From Insolitispirillum peregrinum (GTDB taxonomy: Bacteria > Pseudomonadota > Alphaproteobacteria > Rhodospirillales > Rhodospirillaceae), in NCBI RefSeq assembly GCF_042665255.1, contig NZ_JBHTCD010000001.1: a DNA stretch of 64,000 nt. One strand, written 5' to 3'. A program made the position numbers and the translations under genes. A model generated the notes under the pieces. It searched no databases and had not been told where the DNA came from. It saw nothing but the letters and a program-made list of their open reading frames with translations. Shown in pieces: positions 44,517 to 54,500 of the stretch (positions are counted from its first letter, which is position 1; the number at the start of each line of letters is the position of its first letter).

Positions 44517-45806
44517 TCAATCGGTAAACGGGTCGCGCATCAGAATGGTGTCTTCGCGCTCGGGGCTGGTGGACAGCAGGGCCACCGGCGCTTCGATCAG
44601 TTCTTCAATGCGGCGGACATACTTGACCGCCGTCGCCGGCAGATCGGCAAAGCTGCGAGCGCCTTCGGTGCTCTGGCTCCAGCCTTCCAGGGTTTCATAG
44701 ATCGGCTCGACCTGCGCCTGCGCCGTCATGCCAGCCGGGAAGTAGTCCAGCACTTCGCCGTTCAGACGATAGCCGACGCACACCTTCAGCTCGTCAAAGC
44801 CATCCAGCACGTCCAGCTTGGTCAAGGCAATGCCGTTGATGCCGCTGACCTTCACCGCCTGACGAACCAGCACCGCATCGAACCAGCCACACCGACGCTT
44901 GCGACCGGTGATGGTGCCGAACTCGTGGCCGCGCTCGCCCAGACGGTTGCCCACCTCGTCGAACAGTTCGGTCGGGAACGGACCTTCCCCAACGCGGGTG
45001 GTGTAAGCCTTGGTGATCCCCAGCACATAGCCGATACCGCCCGGCCCCATGCCCGACCCGACCGCCGCGTTACCGCTCAGCGTGTTCGAGGAGGTCACAT
45101 AGGGGTAAGTGCCGTGATCGACGTCCAGCAGGGTGCCCTGCGCGCCTTCGAACAGGATGCGCTTGCCAGCCTTGCGGTATTCGTCCAGCACACGCCACAC
45201 CGGCCGCGAGAACGGCAGGATCTTCGGGGCCAGTTCGGTGAGCTGCGCACGCAGTTCACCGGCGTCAACCGGTTCGGCACCCAGACCCTTCAGCAGGGCA
45301 TTGTGGTGGGCCAGCAGGCGATCAATCTTGATGTCCAGCGCGGCATCGTCGGCCAGATCGCAGACGCGGATGGCACGGCGGGCCACCTTGTCTTCGTAGG
45401 CCGGACCGATACCACGGCCAGTGGTCCCGATCTTGCCCTTGCCGGCAGCGGCTTCCCGCGCCTGATCCAGACGGCTGTGCAGCGGCAGGATCAGCGACGC
45501 GTTTTCGGCCAGCATCAGCACGTCCGGGGTGACTTTCACACCCTTTTCGGCAATGGCATCGATTTCCCGCAGCAGCGCCCACGGATCGACCACCACCCCG
45601 TTGCCGATGATCGAGGGGGTGCCACGCACCACGCCCGACGGCAACAGGCTCAGCTTGTAGCTGACGCCATCAATCACCAGGGTATGGCCCGCATTGTGCC
45701 CCCCCTGAAAACGCACCACCACATCAGCCCGCGCGGCGAGCCAATCGACGACCTTGCCCTTGCCTTCGTCGCCCCATTGGGAACCGACGACAACCACGTT
45801 GGTCAT
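44517..45806 (-). CDS. purA: Adenylosuccinate synthetase
   Basis: PurA joins IMP and aspartate with GTP in AMP synthesis. The 429-residue protein begins MTNVVVVGSQWGDEGKGKVV with the P-loop GDEGKGK. It has FQGGHNAGHTLV (active-site His), TGRGIGPAYEDK, and the C-terminal GTP-base motif (TSPEREDTI). The length is standard. ATG at 45806 gives the conserved start. hisZ lies only 4 bp upstream, so the two are co-transcribed, a common alphaproteobacterial pairing. Confidence 0.97.
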   Translation of the reverse strand: MTNVVVVGSQWGDEGKGKVVDWLAARADVVVRFQGGHNAGHTLVIDGVSYKLSLLPSGVVRGTPSIIGNGVVVDPWALLREIDAIAEKGVKVTPDVLMLAENASLILPLHSRLDQAREAAAGKGKIGTTGRGIGPAYEDKVARRAIRVCDLADDAALDIKIDRLLAHHNALLKGLGAEPVDAGELRAQLTELAPKILPFSRPVWRVLDEYRKAGKRILFEGAQGTLLDVDHGTYPYVTSSNTLSGNAAVGSGMGPGGIGYVLGITKAYTTRVGEGPFPTELFDEVGNRLGERGHEFGTITGRKRRCGWFDAVLVRQAVKVSGINGIALTKLDVLDGFDELKVCVGYRLNGEVLDYFPAGMTAQAQVEPIYETLEGWSQSTEGARSFADLPATAVKYVRRIEELIEAPVALLSTSPEREDTILMRDPFTD

Positions 45807-45810
45807 AGTG

Positions 45811-46962
45811 TCATCCCTGCTTGTCGTTAATGGCGTGGAGATCCCCGCCAACAGAATAATGAGAACATCCCAACCGCCGAGCCTCGGCGGCAAAATCCTG
45901 CGGATCCTGAAGCGCGTTCAGGGTCACCCAGCCATCGGTCTGATACCGCCCGGCCAGCAGGCGGTCCTTTACCGACAGCAACACGCGCGGACCGCTGGAC
46001 AGCGGCTCCATTGCTTCGGTAACAGCATCAACCGACAGTGTCGCCCCGACGGCCCGTTCCTGAGCCTCGCCAGCGCGATAACGACCACCCCGACCCAGCT
46101 CGCCACTGACCCCGCGTGAGAACACGCTGAAGCTGACGCCGGTATGGTATTCAAATCCACGGTATTCGACCGGATCAATGGTCAGGGTTGCCGCCGGATG
46201 CTCTTCGCGCACCAGGGCAATCACCTCGGCCAGCGTATCACGGCGCTGGGCAGCGGCGGCGGGCAGATCCATCGCCTGCAAGCGGCTCAGAACCTCTTCG
46301 GCCTCGCCAATGCAGCCCAGCAGGACACCGAACACCCCGGCCACATCACCGCCCATCGCCTTGACGGCGGCGGCGTCCTTTTGATCCAGCGCATCGCGCA
46401 GGGTCCGGCGGGCCTCGGGGCTCAGCTGCAAGGCATCACACATCGCAGGCACCAGCGGCGGCAGCATCAGGTCAACCGACACATCCCGCACACCAACGGC
46501 ATCCAGCGCCCGGATCACCATTCCGATCACTTCGGCATCGGCCACCGGGGTATCGGCACCGATCAGCTCGATCCCGGCCTGGGTAAACTGGCGTTCCGGC
46601 CGCAATTGCGAGCCTTTGACCCGCAGCACCTGTCCGGCATAGCACAGGCGCAGGGGACGGGGATGTCGCACCATCCGGGTGGTTGCAATGCGGGCAACCT
46701 GAATGGTCATGTCGGCCCGCACGCCCATCATGCGCTGGCTGAGGGGGTCCATCACCCGGAATGTATCCTTGGTGGTGACCGCTCCGACGCCATCGAGCAG
46801 GCTTTCTTCGAATTCGATCAGGGGAGGCTTCACGCGATCATAGCCATGGGCCGCAAACACGCCCAGCAGGCGGTTAACGGCAACAGCCTCGAGCGCCGCA
46901 TCCGGCGGCAACACATCACGCAAGCCCGTCGGCAGCAAAGCCTTGTTGGCGGTATCACTCAT
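45811..46962 (-). CDS. hisZ: ATP phosphoribosyltransferase regulatory subunit HisZ
   Basis: HisZ resembles histidyl-tRNA synthetase but lacks its anticodon domain and activates the short form of HisG in histidine synthesis. The 383-residue protein shows LPTGLRDVLPPDAALE at the start, RADMTIQVARIA (motif 2-like), RPERQFTQAGIELIG and RGGRYRAGEAQERAVGATLS. ATG at 46962 is chosen for the MSDTANKALLP start. The hisG partner is not in the window. It forms a two-gene unit with purA. Confidence 0.93.
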   Translation of the reverse strand: MSDTANKALLPTGLRDVLPPDAALEAVAVNRLLGVFAAHGYDRVKPPLIEFEESLLDGVGAVTTKDTFRVMDPLSQRMMGVRADMTIQVARIATTRMVRHPRPLRLCYAGQVLRVKGSQLRPERQFTQAGIELIGADTPVADAEVIGMVIRALDAVGVRDVSVDLMLPPLVPAMCDALQLSPEARRTLRDALDQKDAAAVKAMGGDVAGVFGVLLGCIGEAEEVLSRLQAMDLPAAAAQRRDTLAEVIALVREEHPAATLTIDPVEYRGFEYHTGVSFSVFSRGVSGELGRGGRYRAGEAQERAVGATLSVDAVTEAMEPLSSGPRVLLSVKDRLLAGRYQTDGWVTLNALQDPQDFAAEARRLGCSHYSVGGDLHAINDKQG

Positions 46963-47055
46963 CGGGAACAGGTTTCCACGGGAACAGCTTCCACGAAGGG
47001 AGACAGGGGGACGAACAGGGACAAAAAACGCACACCGTTCTTCGGCCTGAACATG

Positions 47056-47092
47056 GAACCGCCGGTCAGACACAAGGCCAGACCGGCGGTTC
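47056..47092. terminator. Perfect 12-bp hairpin upstream of hisZ
   Basis: Arms gaaccgccggtc (47056-47067) and gaccggcggttc (47081-47092) enclose a 13-base loop without a T-run. It lies between the chemoreceptor stop and the hisZ start. It could be a terminator of the former or a leader structure of the latter. Confidence 0.45.
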
Positions 47093-47189
47093 TGCTGTGT
47101 ACTCTAATTATGGCTACGGAGCAAACGGGAAATGCACCTGATGGCACGTTAAGGGGTTTTTCATGACCCAACCGGCCACACCCCTGCGC

Positions 47190-48572
47190 TTAAAAAGCCG
47201 GACGGCGGCCCCACACCACCGCCCGATCCTTGCGGGCGGCCAGCTCGTCAAGACAGGCCAGCACATCGACCGACGCCCGCGCTGCCCGTTCGATGCAGCC
47301 GATCGCCCCATCCAGATTGCCAGCCGCATAGGCGCGGGCGGCCTCGATACCAGCCGAATGGACTTCCTGATGCGGCTCGGCCAGTCGCTGATAGGCCGGA
47401 TGTTCGACCAGATCGCTGGCGGTCAGGGTATCGTACCACTTGCCCAGACGACAGGAATGATGGTCGGCCAGCTCGTCGGCTTTCAGTGTTGCCCGCCCCA
47501 CCAGCATCGCCGCCAGTCGTTTGCGCCACAACACATGGTCCGATTTGGCAACATGGATGGTGAAATCCTCAATCTGCAGTGTCGCCAACTCGCTGATCCC
47601 GGCCGCAATCTGGGCTTCGCCCTGATCCATCACATCCAGAACCCGCTCAACGTTGGTCACATTTTCGGTCGACATGTGGGCAATGGCAGCAATACCCGCC
47701 GAGATTTCAGCCGACGCATCCATCTGCTGGGTCAGGATGGCTGCCACATCCTGCATTTTGACCGTCACCAGCTCGACACGTTCGACCACCCCGTTCATGC
47801 TGACGCCCGTCGCCTCGATCACCTTACGCCCCTGCTCGACGGCCTGTGCGCCCTCTTCCATCGAGCTGGCAATGGTCGCCATTTCCTGCCGCAGCGATGC
47901 GATACGCGCCCGAATGTCAACCGTCGCCCGGGCGGTCTGGTTGGCAAGGTTCTTGACCTCACCGGCCACCACCGCAAAGCCCTTGCCAGCCTCGCCAGCC
48001 CGCGCGGCTTCGATGGTCGCATTCAGCGCCAGCAGGTTGGTCTGCTTGGCGATGGCCTCAATCTGCTGCACGATATCGCCGATCTGGTTTGATGCCTCAA
48101 CCAGCCGCTCAACCTTTTCCGATGCGCCATCAACCGCCTGCGTGATCACCCCGATGGTACGCACCGCCTGCTGGCTGGCCGCCATCGCGTCCTGAGCAGC
48201 AAGGCGCGCCTGTTCGGCATCAGCCACCACCCCATCCGAGTTGCGGCTGATTTCCTGCACAGATGCCACCATTTCTTCCGAAGCAGCAGAAATGGCCTGT
48301 GTCCGGCTATCGACTTCACGCACTTCGCGCATCATGCCAGCGGTCACCGTAACGGCATCGCTCGCATTGATCGACAGCGCAACAATGCGGCGAAGATCGC
48401 CCTGTGCCCGCGCGTGTAAAGCCTGCGCCAAAGCATGAAGCTTCTGCTCCAGCGGCGATATCCCTTGTGGGACGTCGAGATATTTTCCTGCCAGCAACAA
48501 ATCAAGGCTTTCTTCCAGATCAATACTGGAAGAGCCAAGACCGTGCGACTGAGGCACCACCGACTGAAGCAT
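47190..48572 (-). CDS. Soluble methyl-accepting chemotaxis protein with C-terminal CZB zinc-binding domain
   Basis: The 460-residue cytoplasmic chemoreceptor has no membrane helix. The signalling hairpin (about 60-330) has the tip NLLALNATIEAARAGEAGKG. The C-terminal CZB domain (about 340-440) shows the expected zinc ligands: His in AKSDHVLWRK, Cys in HHSCRLGKWYD, and His in EHPAYQRLAEPHQEVH. CZB receptors have been tied to hypochlorite and zinc sensing through the zinc-bound Cys. ATG at 48572 follows TTTGGGGGAAATC. It is a single-gene unit. Confidence 0.92.
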   Translation of the reverse strand: MLQSVVPQSHGLGSSSIDLEESLDLLLAGKYLDVPQGISPLEQKLHALAQALHARAQGDLRRIVALSINASDAVTVTAGMMREVREVDSRTQAISAASEEMVASVQEISRNSDGVVADAEQARLAAQDAMAASQQAVRTIGVITQAVDGASEKVERLVEASNQIGDIVQQIEAIAKQTNLLALNATIEAARAGEAGKGFAVVAGEVKNLANQTARATVDIRARIASLRQEMATIASSMEEGAQAVEQGRKVIEATGVSMNGVVERVELVTVKMQDVAAILTQQMDASAEISAGIAAIAHMSTENVTNVERVLDVMDQGEAQIAAGISELATLQIEDFTIHVAKSDHVLWRKRLAAMLVGRATLKADELADHHSCRLGKWYDTLTASDLVEHPAYQRLAEPHQEVHSAGIEAARAYAAGNLDGAIGCIERAARASVDVLACLDELAARKDRAVVWGRRPAF

Positions 48573-48794
48573 GATTTCCCCCAAAGTAGAGTTCAGGAAC
48601 GGGCATCCTCCGGGTACCACCAAAGAACCACATATTCCTAAATATTCCATCACCATACTTAAAGCTGAAAGATGGTCGGTTACACACGACCATAGCCTTC
48701 CTTTGGTTTTAAATGGTCCTTATTTAATAACCGTCAGGTAAGGCGATCTCTTTCTTACCCCACATTCCACATTTTTAAAATGGGAATTTAATAA

Positions 48795-48836
48795 AAAAAA
48801 GGGCAGGTCACCGATACCTCAGCAACCCGCCCCTGA
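48795..48836 (-). terminator. Terminator of serC
   Basis: On the minus strand GGGCGGGT and ACCTGCCC pair with one mismatch, followed by TTTTTTTTATTAAA. A second small hairpin (agcatac / gtatgct, 48844-48862) lies between it and the serC stop codon. Confidence 0.75.
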
Positions 48837-48864
48837 ATACTGAAGCATACCGTTCGTATGCTTT

Positions 48865-50016
48865 TTATGCTTTCACCTGTTCATAAGCCCATTCGATCCA
48901 CGGCAACAGGGCTTCGATATCCGACGTCTCGACCGTCGCCCCACCCCAGATGCGCAGTCCGGCAGGGGCGTCGCGATAACTGCCCAGATCATAACCGACC
49001 CCTTCAGCATCCAGCAGGGAGGCGATTTTCTTGGCGGCCTTGGCCCGGTCATCCTCTGACAAGGCGGTAAACCAGTCAGCGGTGATCACCAGACAGATCG
49101 AGGTCCACGAGCGGATTGCCGGGTCTTTGGCCAGAAAATCAATCCACGGCGTGCGGGCAACCCAGTCTTCCACAGCGCGCAGGTTCTGCTGTGAGCGGGC
49201 AATCAGCGCCGGGCGGCCACCAATGCTTTCCGCCCACTTCAGCGCATCCACCTGATCTTCGACCGCCACCATCGACGGAGTATTGATGGTATCACCACGG
49301 AAGATGCCTTCAATCAGCTTGCCGCCCGAGGTCAGGCGGAAAATCTTGGGCATCGGCCAGGCAGGCGTATGGCTTTCAAGGCGGGCAACAGCGCGCGGCG
49401 ACAGGGCAATCATGCCATGCGCCCCTTCGCCACCCAGCACCTTTTGCCACGACCAGGTGACCACGTCCAGACGGTCCCATGCCATCTCCATCGCGAACGC
49501 CGACGAGGTGGCATCGCAGATCACCAGACCTTCCCGATCCTCGGCAATCCAGTCACCGTTCGGCACCCGCACGCCCGAGGTGGTGCCGTTCCAGGTGAAC
49601 ACCACGTCGCGGCTGAAATCAACCTGCGACAGGTCCGGCAGCGCGCCATAGCCCGCTTCCAGCACCCGCACATCCGGCAGCTTCAGCTGCTTCAGCACGT
49701 CGGAAACCCAGGTCGAGCCAAAGCTTTCCCATGCCAGCATGTCCACACCACGCGGCCCCAGCAACGACCACAGGGCCATTTCCACCGCGCCGGTATCCGA
49801 CGCCGGAACGATCCCCAGACGCCAGCCGTCCGGCAGGCCGAGAATGGCGGCAGAACGGTCGATCACCTCGGCCAGCCGTTCCTTGCCGATCTTTGCCCGG
49901 TGCGAGCGACCCACCGGCGTCGCCGACAGGGCATCAACCGACCATCCCGGACGCTTGGCGCACGGGCCGGAGGAAAAGTTGGGATTTGCAGGGCGAACCG
50001 AAGGCTTGGTCAGCAT
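48865..50016 (-). CDS. serC: Phosphoserine aminotransferase SerC
   Basis: SerC makes phosphoserine from 3-phosphohydroxypyruvate. It also makes 4-phosphohydroxythreonine for pyridoxal phosphate synthesis. The 383-residue protein is the alphaproteobacterial type: PNFSSGPCAKRPGW, GIVPASDTGAVEMALWSLLG, TWNGTTSGVRVPNGD, and the PLP-Lys in VTWSWQKVLGGEG. ATG at 50016 follows AAGGACTG. pdxJ, the enzyme that uses the product of this branch, lies 700 bp upstream on the same strand. Confidence 0.94.
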   Translation of the reverse strand: MLTKPSVRPANPNFSSGPCAKRPGWSVDALSATPVGRSHRAKIGKERLAEVIDRSAAILGLPDGWRLGIVPASDTGAVEMALWSLLGPRGVDMLAWESFGSTWVSDVLKQLKLPDVRVLEAGYGALPDLSQVDFSRDVVFTWNGTTSGVRVPNGDWIAEDREGLVICDATSSAFAMEMAWDRLDVVTWSWQKVLGGEGAHGMIALSPRAVARLESHTPAWPMPKIFRLTSGGKLIEGIFRGDTINTPSMVAVEDQVDALKWAESIGGRPALIARSQQNLRAVEDWVARTPWIDFLAKDPAIRSWTSICLVITADWFTALSEDDRAKAAKKIASLLDAEGVGYDLGSYRDAPAGLRIWGGATVETSDIEALLPWIEWAYEQVKA

Positions 50017-50086
50017 GATGGGCAGTCCTTGACGATGGGGGCACCCAGCCCCCCGTAACCCCTGAAGAGCAGGGAAAAAAGAGGCG

Positions 50087-50155
50087 GGAACTCTAAAGCA
50101 TCGCACGGAAAGTGGGAACCGGTTTTCGTGTCAGCGATGCGACAGGGCACAGGGC
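50087..50155. repeat. Composite repeat, module A only (copy R7)
   Basis: An inverted repeat has arms gcatcgc and gcgatgc (about 50099-50149). It encloses gaaagtgggaaccggttttcg, the same core as the terminal module of copies R2, R5 and R6. It lies between serC and the acetyltransferase gene. Confidence 0.65.
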
Positions 50156-50161
50156 ACGACC

Positions 50162-50689
50162 TCAGACGGCAGTCAGGTCCAGTTCCATGTAGATCACCCC
50201 CGGGATGGGATTGTCGTAATAGGGGGCGCATTCCTGAAAACCAAACCGCTGGTACAGGGCTACCGCTTCATCCAGCCGCTCCAGCGTATCGAGAACCATC
50301 CGCTGATAGCCCAGTTGGCGGGCACAGGCGATGATCTGGTGCGCCAGACGGCCGCCGATCCCCTGACCGTGATACTGCGGGTAAACGTACAGCCGCTTCA
50401 TCTCGCAGGCCCCCGGCACCAGCACCCGCTCGGTCGCCTCTTTCTGATACAAGGGACGCACCGCCACCCCACCGGCAAGGAACAAGCCTTCGCCGCGGTC
50501 TTCGGTTTCCCATGCCAGCAGCAACTCGCCGACGGGCGGCGCGTAATCGCCCGGCAGGGTGTTCAGCTCGGTTTCAAAGCCCTGAAAACACAGATCAACG
50601 TTCAGGTATCCCTGATAGTCGCGGAACAATCGCCGCGCCGACGCCATGTCCTGGGTATCGCGGGCCGGACGAATATGAAAAGCGCGCAT
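50162..50689 (-). CDS. GNAT-family N-acetyltransferase
   Basis: The 175-residue protein has the acetyl-CoA-binding motif YVYPQYHGQGIGGRLAHQII (about 112-131). The usual C-terminal strand-helix follows: MVLDTLERLDEAVALYQRFG, then FQECAPYYDNPIPGVIYMEL. The pattern resembles uncharacterised amino-acid/peptide acetyltransferases. The substrate is unknown. It starts 21 bp after pdxJ and is probably co-transcribed. Whether it takes part in vitamin B6 or serine metabolism is not indicated by sequence. Confidence 0.85.
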   Translation of the reverse strand: MRAFHIRPARDTQDMASARRLFRDYQGYLNVDLCFQGFETELNTLPGDYAPPVGELLLAWETEDRGEGLFLAGGVAVRPLYQKEATERVLVPGACEMKRLYVYPQYHGQGIGGRLAHQIIACARQLGYQRMVLDTLERLDEAVALYQRFGFQECAPYYDNPIPGVIYMELDLTAV

Positions 50690-50710
50690 CAGGGAGTTCC
50701 TTTTTTTCTA

Positions 50711-51478
50711 TCAGACAGCCAGAGCGGCGCCATACCGGCGCACGGCCTCGGCGAAACCATGGCGCAGGGCGTCCGCGGTCAGTTCGTGACCAATCGACGC
50801 TTCGTGAATGAACGGAGCCCCGGCAATCAGCGGCGGCGTGTTCAGCAGGTCGAGGTCATGGCCGATGTTGACCATCAGCCCCAACTCTTGCCCGACCTGC
50901 GCCGCCCCGACCACCGCCTGCAACGCCGCCTGCCCGGCCTCGCTGTCCAGACCGTGCAGTCGCACGGCCTCGGCGTAGGCACCGGTATAAATCTCGAAAC
51001 CATCGGCACCGGTGGCAGGAACTGCCGGAATTTGGGCCGCATCGGGATCCATGAACAGGATCACCCGCGCACCCTGTTGCTTCAGCCGCTGCACCACCGG
51101 CTTCAGGGTTTCCCCTTCGGCAGACAGGTTCCAGCCGCTGTCCGAGGTAAATGCCTGCGGCGCATCGGGCACAAGCGTCACCTGTTCGGGGCGGATTTCG
51201 GCCACCAGATCAAGGAAATCCGCCGTCGGGCGGCCTTCGATATTGAATTCGATCGCCGGACGCAACGGCGCCAGCAAAGCGGCCAGGTCATGGACATCGG
51301 TACGGCGGATGTGGCGTTCGTCGGGGCGCGGGTGCACGGTCAGACCTTTGGCACCGGCCTCCAGGGCAATCCGTCCAAACTCCACCACATTCGGAGATCC
51401 GGTATGGCGAGAATTCCGCAACAGGGCGACTTTGTTCAGGTTTACGCTAAGCCGAGCCATGGTGTACCGCTTTTCCAT
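50711..51478 (-). CDS. pdxJ: Pyridoxine 5'-phosphate synthase
   Basis: PdxJ condenses 1-deoxyxylulose-5-phosphate with 3-amino-2-oxopropyl phosphate to form pyridoxine phosphate. The TIM-barrel protein (255 residues from this start) shows RLSVNLNKVALLRNSRH, GLTVHPRPDERHIR (active-site His/Arg), EFNIEGRPTADFLDL and the C-terminal INIGHDL-like segment VNIGHDLDLLNTP. ATG at 51478 follows GGGGATTTGG. The ATG at 51460 (MARLSVNLNKV) is an alternative closer to the usual start. It lies upstream of the GNAT and serC genes. Confidence 0.93.
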   Translation of the reverse strand: MEKRYTMARLSVNLNKVALLRNSRHTGSPNVVEFGRIALEAGAKGLTVHPRPDERHIRRTDVHDLAALLAPLRPAIEFNIEGRPTADFLDLVAEIRPEQVTLVPDAPQAFTSDSGWNLSAEGETLKPVVQRLKQQGARVILFMDPDAAQIPAVPATGADGFEIYTGAYAEAVRLHGLDSEAGQAALQAVVGAAQVGQELGLMVNIGHDLDLLNTPPLIAGAPFIHEASIGHELTADALRHGFAEAVRRYGAALAV

Positions 51479-51529
51479 TTCCAAATCCCCGCCGACAGGG
51501 CGGGGGCCGTCTGCAGGCCCATGATGGGC

Positions 51530-54500
51530 TTACCGGTTCAATCCTGCAAAACCTTCCAGGGACGTCTCCCGAATATGGGGGAAAAACACCCCACCCGATG
51601 CGGCCTGTTCCCGTAGCAGGTTGGCCAGGGCATCGGCCGCCATCGGACGACCGAACAGATAGCCCTGAATCACGTCGCAGCCTTCGTGCAGCAGATAGGT
51701 ATACTGTTCTTCGGTTTCGACGCCTTCGGCAATCACTTCCAGCCCCAGACTGTGGCCCAGGTTGATCGTTGCCCGCGCAATCACCGCGTCGTTGTGCTCG
51801 GTGGTCATGTGGCGGACAAAGGACTGGTCCAGCTTCAGCTTGTCCACCGGGAACTGCTTCAGGTAACTCAGCGAGGAATAGCCGGTCCCGAAATCGTCAA
51901 TGGCCAGTTGCGCCCCCATTTCCGACAGCTCGGACAGAACCTGCACCGCCTCGCGGGCGTCTTGCATCAGCATGCTTTCAGTCAGTTCCAGCTCGACCTT
52001 GCGCGGGTCCAGACCAATGCTGTCGGCCACATCGCGCACGCGCTGGACCAGACCTTTCTGGCGGAACTGCACCGCCGAAATGTTGATCGCCATGGTCACC
52101 GACGGCAATCCGTCCAACTGCCAGGCGCGGCTTTGCCGCATGGCTTCCTGCAACACCCAGTCGCCAATCGGCAGGATCAGGCCGCTGTCTTCTGCCACCG
52201 GAATGAAGCGGGCCGGTGAAATCGCCCCCTGTTCCGGGTGGTTCCAGCGCAGCAGGGCTTCGACCCCCACCACCCGCCGGGTTTTGACGTCCACCTGCGG
52301 CTGGAAGAACAGGGTCAGGTCGCCGTTATCAATCGCCCGCCGCAAATCGCCTTCCAGACTGAGGCGGATCCGGGCTTCGGCATTCATGTCATTGGAGAAG
52401 AAGAAATAGCTCTCGCTTTCCGAGCGAATGGCGCGGTACATCGCCATGTCGGCATTCTTGATCAGGTGATCGGGGTCTTCACCATCCTGCGGGAAAATGG
52501 CAATCCCGACATTGGCCCCAACCCGCACTTCCAGACCATCGAGATCAACCGGCTTGCCGACCTCATCAATGATCTTGCGCGCCAGCGTCGCCGCCGTGTC
52601 GGCGTTGGGCAGATGGCTCTGGATCACCGCAAACTCGTCGCCGCCGATACGGGCGACGGTTTCCGCAAACGGTGCGGCAACCGCGTTGATGCGCGAAGCG
52701 ATGGTCATCAGCAACTGATCGCCAACCTCGTGGCCGAGGGTATCGTTCACCCGCGAGAAGCGGTCAAGGTCAATGAACATCACTGCCAGCGCCGACCGGT
52801 CGCTGCGGGCCTTGGTCACCGCCTGATACAGATGGTCGCGGAACAGCACCCGGTTGGGCAGGCGGGTCAGGGTGTCATAATTCGACAGGTACAGGATACG
52901 TTCTTCGGCCCGCTTGCGCTCGGTCACGTCTTCATGAATGGCGACAAAGTGCGCAATCGAACCGCTGTCATCAACAATCGGAGCCACCGTCTGATCAACG
53001 GTGTACATTGTCCCGTCCTTGCGGCGTTCGACCATTTCGCCGCGCCAGATACGGCCATCAAGGATGGTTTCCCACAAACGTTGATAGGTTTCGCCATTCT
53101 GTACCCCGGAGCGCAGGAACGCCGGGGTCTGGCCGATAATGTCCTTTTCGCCATAGCCGCTCAGGCGGGTAAAGGCGTCGTTGACCCATTCAATGCGACC
53201 GTTGCGGTCAGTGATGAAAATCGCATTGGCCGCGGCGGCCATCGCCGTTCCCTGCAACCGCAGACGACGCTGGTCCAGCACCTGCTGTTGCACGGCCCCC
53301 AACCGTGCTGCCACCGTTTCCAGCCGCTGCCGCAACGGCTCGGCCGGAGACTGCCCGTCGCCAACCAGCACCAGCAAGGCCGACACGTCATTTTGCAACC
53401 AGACCGGCAACACAAAGGACCATTGGGCTTCAGGCGGCAGGCCATCCATATGGGCCGCCAGCCGCTCGCCCCGCCGCACCAGGGCAGGCATGCCGGTACG
53501 GATCACTTCATGCAAAATGCCGCAGGCGACCCCACCACCGGCCAGCAACTGTTCCCACAGGGCTTTCAGGTCGGCGGACTCGCAGCCCTCATCGCCGGGG
53601 GCACCCCAGCGGCAATAGCAGGACCGTAGCGCCAATGCCTCTTCCTGCTCCACCCGCTCGATCAGCGACACCTGGGGAATGTCAAAAATATCACTGAGAT
53701 CCCGGCAGACTTCACGGGCAAATTCCTGGTGGCCAATCCCACGCAGAACCTTTTGCTCCAGATGATGCAAAAACTCGCCCAGACGGGCCGTCAGGCGGGC
53801 TTCGGTAATGTCACGGGCGACGATCACATGCAGGTCGCCTTCCGACTGGCGCGCCGTGCTGACCGCAATGGCCAGGGGAACCCGCAGACCGTTCCGCCGC
53901 AGTCCGTCCACTTCGACACTGGCCAGGGATGCCAGACCACTGGAAGCCGCCATACTGTCGGAACCGGCATCCCACGAGGCAGGAATGACCATCGCCAGTG
54001 GCTTGCCGAGAACCTCGAAAGCGGCATAGCCGAACACCCGCTCGGCGGCCGGATTGAATTCCTGAATGTCCCCCAGGCTGTTCACCGAAATCACCGCGTC
54101 GGGCATGACGTCCAGAATGCGGCGCATTTTGCCAGCCTGCTCGGCGGCAGCCAGTTCCGAGATGATCGCCTGCTGGCGGGCAGCGTCAATCTGCTCGCTC
54201 TGACGCCGTAACGCCACCACCAGCAACCCGATCGCCACCAGCATCCCGAAAGCCTGCCCGGCCATGACATCAAAGCGATAGGTCAGCTCGCGCCATTCGG
54301 GCAGAGCCATCATTATCGGGAAGACGATCACCGACCCGCCCCACCCCAACAGGGACAACGCCAGATATTGCGCCGACAAATGCGGCAGACGGCCATAACG
54401 CCACATGGTGACCGCCACCATCACCATCATGCCGCCAACCACCGCATGAATGGGGAACACCAGCAAATCGGCCGGAAAGCCGATCAGGGACGCCATCAAC

